Part shown: positions 37,663 through 44,109 of the stretch, piece after piece
Position numbering within the stretch: position 1 is the first letter of the stretch
Layout: every line of letters starts with the position of its first letter
Source: a virus
DNA length: 44,403 nucleotides
Virus record (IMG/VR): IMGVR_UViG_3300027969_003432
Span: 1-44,403 of that record
Direction: 5' to 3' (one strand)
Position numbers and translations under genes: made by a program
The notes under the pieces: generated by a model
What the model was told of the DNA's origin: nothing
Databases searched by the model: none
The model's input: only the letters and a program-made list of their open reading frames with translations

Positions 37663-39198
37663 TTATAAATTTAATATTGAATTGATATAATTTTGCACAT
37701 AATCAACTGTGGCTTTTTTGTAATTTCTATCTACCCACATCATATATTCAGATCTATTCATTTTAAATTGTTCTTCTAATGGCTGAGGATCATCGAAATA
37801 TTTTACCATGGAATCTGTCAAGAGAAAATCAAACCCGCCAAATTCTCCTCTGTTCACGGACCGCGCTGCTTCCGTTAATTCGTGAGCTAGAGATTCTGCT
37901 TCACTGTAATGTTTGATTGGACTAGATAAATTTTTCCATATTCGTGGTTGTTTTGGATCAGGCCAATAATATCCGTATTTTGAGGCATTTAGTTGAAACT
38001 CACTCTTATATGGTAAATTATCATGTATCGGATTAACCAACAATAATGGAAAGATGCGAACCCCATCCACTAGATTGTTGGGATCCAAAATCCATTGCTT
38101 AGTTTCCATATATGATTCATAGGTTTCGTGCGGTAACCCAGTTATTACGCTAATGCTAATCTTGACGTCATCGCCCCATAATTCATTTTTTAATTCTTGC
38201 AAAAATTTTTTAGATTTAACCCCACCAAGTCCTTTACCTATCGAACTTGCAGCCCGATCATGAAATGATTCTACTCCAAAATGACAACCACGCAGCCCCA
38301 TTTCTTTTAACAACCTAACTTGATCTCTATGTGCATGTAATAGATCAAGTCTGAGATAACATGCAAAATAAATTTTAAATGGCAACGAAGTAAAAATTTT
38401 ATGTAGATGTGCTAATTTTTCATTACTATCATTGAACGTATCATCACTTATCAGATATTTATAAATTCCAAAATTTTCATAATTGTATATTAACTCTTCG
38501 GTCAGTACATCATAATCTTTAATAAAATCTAATTTTTTCTTACCATTCAATGGATAGGCACAAAACTTGCATTTAAAAATACAACCCCTACTCACTTCTA
38601 GCGTAATTGATTCGCCAGGATCAACGCAATCTTCTGGTTGGTATATAATTTGGCAACGACAAAAGTTAAATGTTTTATCTGATGCAGTTACATCATATAT
38701 TAACGTGTTATCTTGTTTTCTTGTGGGTACAGGTATTGTAGTTTTATCACGTATAGATACTATGTAGTCGGTAAATTGTTTTTCACTATATCCTAAAAAT
38801 ACAGCGTCTACATTTTTAACACTCTCCAATAAATCTACACCGTTTGGCCCACCAAATAGTATTTGAATATTGTTGTTTATATGTTTGGCTTGACTAATAA
38901 TATGTGAAACAAGATTTCCTATAACCTTAAAACGAACCCTAAGCCAAAACGATGTGCTAAAAGCAATTGCCACAGTATCCGAGCCAATAAATTTGTTGCA
39001 TGCCTGTGATAGTTCTTCCGAAGTAAATGCTGTAACTAATTGTATTACTTGACAAGTAAATCCTACTTTTCTTATTTCAGTTGCTACTCGATATGCACCG
39101 ATAGATTTACTTGGAGAACGTCTCCCCAGTTTTGGATGACTTGGTTGAAAAACTATATCATCGGCTGTGGTATCAGCAAAAATTATAATATTAGCCAT
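37663..39198 (-). CDS. B12-binding-type radical SAM protein, copy 2
   Basis: 511 residues, minus strand, its stop next to tRNA-Val. Layout as in the copy at 31648: N-terminal Rossmann-like half (ANIIIFADTTADD, DTVAIAFSTSFWLRV, QILFGGPNG), cluster motif VSRGCIFKCKFCAYPLNG with C206, C210, C213, then YLISDDTFNDSNEKL, GCHFGVESFHDRAASSIGKG and VITGLPHETYESYM. The SDDTFNDS segment is shared with copy 1 (MDDTFNDS). It begins 5 bases after a TATAAGTA late-type box. Substrate unknown; two paralogs imply two substrates or a two-step pathway. Confidence 0.87.
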   Translation of the reverse strand: MANIIIFADTTADDIVFQPSHPKLGRRSPSKSIGAYRVATEIRKVGFTCQVIQLVTAFTSEELSQACNKFIGSDTVAIAFSTSFWLRVRFKVIGNLVSHIISQAKHINNNIQILFGGPNGVDLLESVKNVDAVFLGYSEKQFTDYIVSIRDKTTIPVPTRKQDNTLIYDVTASDKTFNFCRCQIIYQPEDCVDPGESITLEVSRGCIFKCKFCAYPLNGKKKLDFIKDYDVLTEELIYNYENFGIYKYLISDDTFNDSNEKLAHLHKIFTSLPFKIYFACYLRLDLLHAHRDQVRLLKEMGLRGCHFGVESFHDRAASSIGKGLGGVKSKKFLQELKNELWGDDVKISISVITGLPHETYESYMETKQWILDPNNLVDGVRIFPLLLVNPIHDNLPYKSEFQLNASKYGYYWPDPKQPRIWKNLSSPIKHYSEAESLAHELTEAARSVNRGEFGGFDFLLTDSMVKYFDDPQPLEEQFKMNRSEYMMWVDRNYKKATVDYVQNYINSILNL

Positions 39199-39203
39199 GC
39201 TAC

Positions 39204-39211
39204 TACTTATA
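39204..39211 (-). promoter_or_regulatory. T4-like late promoter box of radical-SAM copy 2
   Basis: Minus-strand TATAAGTA, one change from TATAAATA, exactly 5 bases before the ATG. Confidence 0.65.
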
Positions 39212-39240
39212 TGTTATAATGTCATTAAGTTTTTAAATTA

Positions 39241-39316
39241 CCACCCTAAGCTAATCTAGTGAAAGCGCCAGTTTGAAGAACTGGATAGTCTGGAGCGTAA
39301 CCAGGAGGGTGGACCA
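39241..39316 (+). tRNA. tRNA-Phe (GAA)
   Basis: Acceptor CCACCCT / AGGGTGG, A, CCA; anticodon stem CCAGT/ACTGG with loop TTGAAGA; T arm CTGG/CCAG with loop AGCGTAA, lacking TTC. Confidence 0.92.
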
Positions 39317-39322
39317 ATCAAT

Positions 39323-39399
39323 GGTGTAGGTAGCTTAATCGGTAAAGCCCAAGATTGTGGATCTTGCCTATGCGGATTCAAATTCCGTCCTACACCCCA
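39323..39399 (+). tRNA. tRNA-His (GUG)
   Basis: Eight-pair acceptor GGTGTAGG / CCTACACC, i.e. the G-1:C73 pair typical of tRNA-His, then CCA; anticodon CAAGATTGTGGATCTTG with GTG. Confidence 0.95.
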
Positions 39400-39400
39400 G

Positions 39401-39429
39401 TTGACAATTAATTGAAGTTCAACTATAAT
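39401..39429 (+). promoter_or_regulatory. Consensus promoter of the last tRNA unit
   Basis: TTGACA (39401-39406), 17 bp, TATAAT (39424-39429), nine bases before tRNA-Lys and one base after tRNA-His. Confidence 0.92.
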
Positions 39430-39437
39430 AGTTTAAT

Positions 39438-39512
39438 GTGATCGTAGCTCAGAGGAAGAGCAGGGTGCTTTTAACGCCAAGGTCGAGATTTCGAAATTCT
39501 CCGGTCACACCA
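39438..39512 (+). tRNA. tRNA-Lys (UUU)
   Basis: Acceptor GTGATCG / CGGTCAC, A, CCA; anticodon stem GGTG/CGCC (plus a G-A mismatch) with loop CTTTTAA; D arm GCTCAGAGGAAGAGC. Confidence 0.92.
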
Positions 39513-39513
39513 T

Positions 39514-39597
39514 ATTATTATATTGAAGCACATTTAAGTAGGCATGCCAACGCTAGGTCTTATCGGACGTAGCCAGAGTGTGTTTCAATATAATAAT
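39514..39597 (+). repeat. Long hairpin 4 of the ATATTGAAG stem family
   Basis: 21-bp stem (39514-39534 with 39577-39597), core TATATTGAAGCACATT, with only G-U wobbles. It fills the whole gap between tRNA-Lys and tRNA-Arg. The loop has GGCATGCC and other pairings. Confidence 0.94.
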
Positions 39598-39672
39598 CCG
39601 GCCATAGTTAAATGGATATAACTAGGGATTTCTACTCCCTTATTGTGGGTTCGATTCCTGCTGGCCGGACCA
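39598..39672 (+). tRNA. tRNA-Arg (UCU)
   Basis: Acceptor CCGGCCA / TGGCCGG, A, CCA; anticodon AGGGATTTCTACTCCCT with TCT; T arm GGGTTCGATTCC. Confidence 0.94.
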
Positions 39673-39673
39673 T

Positions 39674-39750
39674 GGCGATGTAGCTCAGTTGGTTAGAGCA
39701 GGTGACTCATATTCACAAGGTCGGTGGTTCGAATCCACTCTTCGCTACCA
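39674..39750 (+). tRNA. tRNA-Met or Ile2 (CAU)
   Basis: Acceptor GGCGATG / CTTCGCT with one T-T mismatch, A, CCA; anticodon loop CTCATAT; D arm GCTCAGTTGGTTAGAGC; T arm GGTGGTTCGAATCCACT. The third CAU tRNA of the window. Confidence 0.9.
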
Positions 39751-39762
39751 AACAATGCAGCA

Positions 39763-39770
39763 CATAAATA
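39763..39770 (+). promoter_or_regulatory. T4-like late promoter box of the 39776 gene
   Basis: CATAAATA (7 of 8) exactly 5 bases before the ATG at 39776. This selects that ATG over the one at 39755. Confidence 0.65.
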
Positions 39771-39775
39771 AAGCT

Positions 39776-40474
39776 ATGAGAGCAACAGAATTCCTATCAG
39801 AGCTAATTGACAAAAAACTTGCCCAACCTATAACTTGGGTTAATCCTAGTATTGCTAGGTCTAAATTACCGTCTGGGCGTGAGATAGAAATACATTTTAC
39901 GCCTGAAGCCACTGGATATGTTGACATAGCTTTTAATGTGGATCGTGAATTTAGAATAACTGGGCTCGGAAACGCAGATCAAATATTTGCCACAGTTATA
40001 CAAGGAATAACAGAGTTTGTATTCAATAATCCCAAATTACATACTATTACATTAACAGCAAACGAAAAAAGCCGTGCTAGAGCCTATGACACATTAATTA
40101 AACGAATAACTCCAGATTTAGGGTGGCATGTAGTTCCGCATGATGATATAATAAAAGATCCCAAGTACCAAGATGCCATGGCTCGTGGTGGATACTTATT
40201 TGCCATGGAAAAAGGTACTGCACCAGAGCATAGACAGCCTGAACAAAAACCAAAACATGGCACATTCAAAAATGTGTGGTATGTGAACAACATAGATGAC
40301 AAGACATTGCCACAATACAAAGTTACTGGGGGTGAAAAAGCGTGGCCAGTAATGAAATATGTGATTGACAATATAGAAGAATATAGACAACTAAATCCGC
40401 AGACTATTATCGCTAAACATTACCCTAGGCCAGGACAACAAATTATTGACTTAGGTGAATATAAACCATCATGA
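39776..40474 (+). CDS. Probable head-internal protein, unknown function
   Basis: 232 residues starting MRATEFLSELIDKKL; an upstream in-frame ATG at 39755 would add MQHINKA and still longer frames run into tRNA. The start resembles the T4 capsid-targeting peptide (M-K-x-x-x-E-F). The rest is mixed alpha/beta: EIHFTPEATGYVDIAFNVD, LHTITLTANEKSRARAYDTL (GNAT-like strand and helix) and a C-terminal WYVNNIDDKTLPQYKVTGGE. LTANEKSRARAYD resembles the end of acyltransferase-like phage proteins, but this is weak. ATGA overlap with the next gene. Confidence 0.6.
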   Translation: MRATEFLSELIDKKLAQPITWVNPSIARSKLPSGREIEIHFTPEATGYVDIAFNVDREFRITGLGNADQIFATVIQGITEFVFNNPKLHTITLTANEKSRARAYDTLIKRITPDLGWHVVPHDDIIKDPKYQDAMARGGYLFAMEKGTAPEHRQPEQKPKHGTFKNVWYVNNIDDKTLPQYKVTGGEKAWPVMKYVIDNIEEYRQLNPQTIIAKHYPRPGQQIIDLGEYKPS

Positions 40475-41421
40475 GATTATATGAGATAGAACAAACTGTT
40501 GATGAGGCTATCAACTACACTAGATATATTGATGATGCCGAAAATGCCATGAAAAAAGGTATTTTGACTGCATGTACTGCCCTGGCCACAGTGGCTATTA
40601 CCCCGGCGATGAAAGCAGATATAGCACAGACAAAAACATTTGGTTCGGTAAGACAAGCAGTTGAACTGGCAGGATTGATAAAAGATCAGTGCGAGAAAGA
40701 ATTAAAAAAGCTAGCTGTCAATAAAATGAAAGTGCCGGTATCTGACGTTATTTTTGAACCGTTAGCCGATGCCAACGGTGAATGTTACTTGTTGGAAGTC
40801 AGATTAAACATTGCGTATATTAATGGAATAGCAAACCCGATTTGGGCTAGATGGACAAAAGCAGTGGTGGCCAATAGAGTCGGCGACCCGTTTGATTATA
40901 CAAAAACTGCAAAAAAGATTATAAACACTTTTAAAAAAACTTTGTTTGATACCCCTATTCCGGTGCTTGACAATTGCGCTAGTACCTTTATACATGAACT
41001 AGTTCATGCTCGACAGCATATGCCACAAATATCCAAGGGCGTACCTGATAGTGGTACCGATTACGGCAGTTATATAAAGACAAAAGAAGTACCCAATAAG
41101 AAAGAATTTACGAAAATGGTAGACACACCAGGAGCACTTGATAATCCCGAAAACTATAGAATATTTCGAGCTAGTCCACAAGAAATGACGGCGTTTGCTA
41201 ACCAAGCCGCAGCAAAATTTATCAAAGATAATAAATTAAATATGCCAGATGCCAAAGCTGATACAGCTACAATGGCAAATTTACAAAACTATCTTGGTGA
41301 TTATTTCAGAGATAGAAATAACTATCAAGAGCGTACACTTTTAAAACGCTATGGTACATTGGTGTACAAAGCAGTTGATGATTATCTTAATCGCAAAAAT
41401 AGTACAAAAAACCCACAATAA
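40471..41421 (+). CDS. HExxH metallopeptidase-like, probable head-internal protein
   Basis: 316 residues. Starts MRLYEIEQTVDEAINY: a capsid-targeting-like peptide followed by V-D-E-A, which fits the T4 prohead-protease cut (hydrophobic-x-E then A). Around residues 174-184 is FIHELVHARQHMPQ, an HExxH zinc site with a further His four residues on. A hydrophobic Ala stretch (LTACTALATVAITPAM) lies near 30-45. C-terminal ~100 residues are helical. Possibly a protease delivered with the DNA. Coupled to the previous gene; the pair is under a late-type box. Confidence 0.65.
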   Translation: MRLYEIEQTVDEAINYTRYIDDAENAMKKGILTACTALATVAITPAMKADIAQTKTFGSVRQAVELAGLIKDQCEKELKKLAVNKMKVPVSDVIFEPLADANGECYLLEVRLNIAYINGIANPIWARWTKAVVANRVGDPFDYTKTAKKIINTFKKTLFDTPIPVLDNCASTFIHELVHARQHMPQISKGVPDSGTDYGSYIKTKEVPNKKEFTKMVDTPGALDNPENYRIFRASPQEMTAFANQAAAKFIKDNKLNMPDAKADTATMANLQNYLGDYFRDRNNYQERTLLKRYGTLVYKAVDDYLNRKNSTKNPQ

Positions 41422-41444
41422 TTCACTAGTTCAACAAACTTTGA

Positions 41445-41473
41445 TTGCTATTTTATTTGACTTATGTTATAAT
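41445..41473 (+). promoter_or_regulatory. Bacterial-type promoter of the phosphoesterase
   Basis: TTGCTA (41445-41450), 17 bp, TATAAT (41468-41473), with a strong SD TAGGAG before ATG 41497. Confidence 0.75.
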
Positions 41474-41496
41474 ATATTTTTAGATAGGAGAACGAT

Positions 41497-42102
41497 ATGC
41501 CTGGAGTATTTCTGGTAAGCGACACGCACTTTGGACACGCAGGTGTATGCCGTTTCATGCGTAGTGACGGTGAGACCAAGCTTCGTCCATGGGATACCGC
41601 AGAGGAAATGGATGAAGAAATGGTTAAGCGTTGGAACGATACTGTTCGTCCAAATGACAAAGTATATCATCTTGGTGATGTGGTTATTAACCGAAAGGCA
41701 CTTGGTATTATGCGGCGTCTCAATGGTGACAAGGTTCTTATTCGTGGCAATCACGATATCTTCCGTGATGACGAATACCGTGAACACTTTCGTGAGCTTC
41801 GGGCGTACCATGTACTTAACGGAATGATTCTTAGTCATATTCCCCTACATGAATCAAGCCTTGGTCGTTTTGGTGTTAACATCCACGGTCATCTTCATTC
41901 CAATCGTGTTATGCGGGCGAAGGGTATTAATTACCCCACTGGTGAGATTGTTTACAGTGAATCAGAGATTGATACCAGGTACCACTGTGTTTGTGTTGAG
42001 CAGACAGACTTTGCCCCAATCTTGTTTGAAGATGTTGTCAAACGAATTGAAGAAGAAGGTGGTGCAGTTGGTTTTAAAAATGGTAACGGGCCCACGGCAT
42101 AG
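41497..42102 (+). CDS. Calcineurin-like metallophosphoesterase
   Basis: 201 residues. All metal-binding motifs are present: SDTHFGH (8-14), HLGDVV near 60, RGNHD near 86, SHIPLH near 112, and IHGHLHS near 130. Known role: phosphomono- or diesterase, often acting on nucleotides or RNA ends. Strong promoter and SD make it an early-type gene; the following QueC-like gene has a late box instead. Confidence 0.92.
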   Translation: MPGVFLVSDTHFGHAGVCRFMRSDGETKLRPWDTAEEMDEEMVKRWNDTVRPNDKVYHLGDVVINRKALGIMRRLNGDKVLIRGNHDIFRDDEYREHFRELRAYHVLNGMILSHIPLHESSLGRFGVNIHGHLHSNRVMRAKGINYPTGEIVYSESEIDTRYHCVCVEQTDFAPILFEDVVKRIEEEGGAVGFKNGNGPTA

Positions 42103-42103
42103 T

Positions 42104-42111
42104 TATAAATA
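42104..42111 (+). promoter_or_regulatory. T4-like late promoter box of the QueC-like gene
   Basis: TATAAATA, identical to the T4 late consensus, exactly 5 bases before the ATG at 42117. Confidence 0.75.
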
Positions 42112-42116
42112 AAATT

Positions 42117-42737
42117 ATGATTATAACGTGCGGCCCCGTTGGTAACCAACGTACCCTTAAATTAAAACTTCCAGAAGAAAGAACTAAGATAGCAGTCCTT
42201 ATCAGTGGCGGCATAGATAGTGCTATACTGTATTACTTAATGTTGCAGGAAAATAAAGACACAGGTTATAGGCATGACATACGGCCTATATCTATTATGC
42301 GTTCAGAAGGATCTGAATACTTTAGTAAGCTAGTAGTGGCAAACATGAATGAGAAATTTAACTTAATCAAGCAGGATGCTATTATAGTTGGAAATCCTTC
42401 ACTACCAGATGATCGGCAAGTCAAGTCAGGTGTATTACACGCATATGATCTTGGGTTTGACCTAACGTATTGTGGCGTAATTGAACAACAGCCTGCACAT
42501 ATGGTAGGATGGACTCCTCCCGAAGCTAAAGAAACTAAAAGATTTAAAACACCACTTAAAGATCTAAACAAAACACATATAATAGATCTAGTCATACAAT
42601 GCAAACAAGAAGACCTATTTTACATTACACATACTTGTAACAAGTTTAAAGTAGGTCGTTGCCATAAATGCAACGGGTGCAACGAGCGAGCCTGGGGATT
42701 TTCACAGTTAGGATTAACTGATCCTGGTACTATATAA
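42117..42737 (+). CDS. queC: QueC-like 7-cyano-7-deazaguanine synthase family protein
   Basis: 206 residues. Seen: VLISGGIDSAILYYL near 27-41 (PP-loop S-G-G-x-D-S) and, at the C-terminus, THTCNKFKVGRCHKCNGCNER with the four-Cys zinc site of QueC, then LGLTDPGT. Known chemistry: ATP-dependent conversion of CDG to preQ0, precursor of queuosine in tRNA or of deazaguanine in phage DNA. No queD/queE/folE or DNA-inserting enzyme is seen nearby. Late box upstream. Alternatively a divergent PP-loop ligase with another substrate. Confidence 0.78.
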   Translation: MIITCGPVGNQRTLKLKLPEERTKIAVLISGGIDSAILYYLMLQENKDTGYRHDIRPISIMRSEGSEYFSKLVVANMNEKFNLIKQDAIIVGNPSLPDDRQVKSGVLHAYDLGFDLTYCGVIEQQPAHMVGWTPPEAKETKRFKTPLKDLNKTHIIDLVIQCKQEDLFYITHTCNKFKVGRCHKCNGCNERAWGFSQLGLTDPGTI

Positions 42738-42749
42738 AAACGGCTGTAC

Positions 42750-43526
42750 TTATTGCCATGGCATCTTCCATTTAGTAGGCGGTACAGATGGAATAAATTC
42801 CACAGGAGTGAAATCCCATTCGTCTACATTATTAAGATAGTTTATAACTTCATAATTTGACTTGCTGATTATATCAGCAATGCCTTCACCTAGTTTTATA
42901 TTATTGTGTTCTCTAAAGTGATTCCGTCTCATATCTGGACCGTAATTGCCATTAGATGGGTCGCCGGTATGTGGGATAAGTTCTTTCTGCGATGCTTTAT
43001 ATAATGAAGTCAACTCTTCAGAAATCTGTATAGCACATGAATTACGGTCGGGCACATGATCGTAATCATCAAAGCAATTTATATGAATTAACCGATAAAA
43101 ATTTTCTGACATGACGTTTAATTCTGTCAACCATTGTGCTTTTGCCCATTTATAAAAGTCAACTACATATAAATCAGATTCATAAAAATCTTTAACCAGC
43201 CTGTGTAATTTTCCTGTTGGCTCAAGGTGCTTTATATCTGATTTGTCAGAATTAATTTCTGACCGTAACAATCCTGGATTAATAGGAAAATCCAAAATAG
43301 AAGGCAGTCTACTATAATTTGTATGGCATACGATAACTAATGTTTGTTTATCAAGCAACGAGGAGTTTTCAATCAACCAACGTCGAGTAGTCCACCATGG
43401 TCTTCCTCCATATCCCGATCCATACAACGGTACTTTTAATTTATTTGCTAAAAATAAAGGCCAATCGGTGTCTTGATATCTCTCAGCACAATAACTATCA
43501 CCTACTATCACAAGTTTAGTAAACAT
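42750..43526 (-). CDS. SGNH-hydrolase-like protein, second copy
   Basis: 258 residues, minus strand. Seen: KLVIVGDSYCAERYQ (block I, G-D-S nucleophile), YGSGYGGRPWWTTRR (block II Gly), LVIVCHTNYSRLP (block III with Asn), and a C-terminal MRRNHFREHNNIKLGEGIAD with the block V His. More canonical (GDS) than the 13350 protein. Family role: esterase or acyltransferase on carbohydrates or lipids. Convergent with queC. Follows two oxygenase-like genes on the same strand, 15 bases after the nearer one. Confidence 0.75.
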   Translation of the reverse strand: MFTKLVIVGDSYCAERYQDTDWPLFLANKLKVPLYGSGYGGRPWWTTRRWLIENSSLLDKQTLVIVCHTNYSRLPSILDFPINPGLLRSEINSDKSDIKHLEPTGKLHRLVKDFYESDLYVVDFYKWAKAQWLTELNVMSENFYRLIHINCFDDYDHVPDRNSCAIQISEELTSLYKASQKELIPHTGDPSNGNYGPDMRRNHFREHNNIKLGEGIADIISKSNYEVINYLNNVDEWDFTPVEFIPSVPPTKWKMPWQ

Positions 43527-43541
43527 AAAGTATTTCCCTGA

Positions 43542-44108
43542 TTATCTAACGTAATTTTTAAAAATTTCATATGATTCATTAAAAGTAGGACGATTTCTAG
43601 GTTCCGTATAGTTATAAGCTATGCTGACACAATACCTGTCAGCAATGACATTATTGTCAACACTATGTGGTACACCTACCTGCACAAGAGTGGGAGTTCC
43701 TATTATTTGACTGTGCGCTAATGTAACCTCTTCTGGCTTATAATACACAGCATAAGTTGAAACAACTGTTTCATCGGTAATACCCATTTCATTTTGGTTG
43801 GGCGTATACCAATTCATGATACTTCCTTCTCCGCCATACACCCAATTTAACTTGGCATAATCACCACGTTTTTCTGTATCACTGTGTATGCGACTACCTA
43901 CTCCTGCAGGTCGGTAAAAAATATCAACAAACGTAACTATAAATCCATGGTCCGCAAAAAATGCAATGATATCATCACTTAACAGATCTCTGTCAAGTTG
44001 GTAATGTCTAGATAAATTTTTATTGTTTTCTTTTAAAAATTCAAACGGAGCCAATGTAGATTTAAACAATGGTATAGGTAAATCAAGATCAACACAATAT
44101 TTTGTCAT
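43542..44108 (-). CDS. Fe(II)/2-oxoglutarate oxygenase-like protein
   Basis: 188 residues from ATG 44108, which follows the previous stop by one base; a TTG nine bases upstream is less likely. Seen: SRIHSDTE with H75-x-D77, VGVPHSVDN with H148 and RYCVSIAY with R158, i.e. the H-x-D...H...R set of double-stranded beta-helix oxygenases. Known chemistry: hydroxylation or related oxidation using Fe(II) and 2-oxoglutarate. The next minus-strand gene upstream is of the same type. Substrate unknown. Confidence 0.78.
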   Translation of the reverse strand: MTKYCVDLDLPIPLFKSTLAPFEFLKENNKNLSRHYQLDRDLLSDDIIAFFADHGFIVTFVDIFYRPAGVGSRIHSDTEKRGDYAKLNWVYGGEGSIMNWYTPNQNEMGITDETVVSTYAVYYKPEEVTLAHSQIIGTPTLVQVGVPHSVDNNVIADRYCVSIAYNYTEPRNRPTFNESYEIFKNYVR

Positions 44109-44109
44109 A

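Noticed and set aside
39689-39775. Longer N-terminus for the 39776 gene
   Set aside because: Most of it lies in tRNA(CAU), and the late-type box is exactly five bases before ATG 39776.
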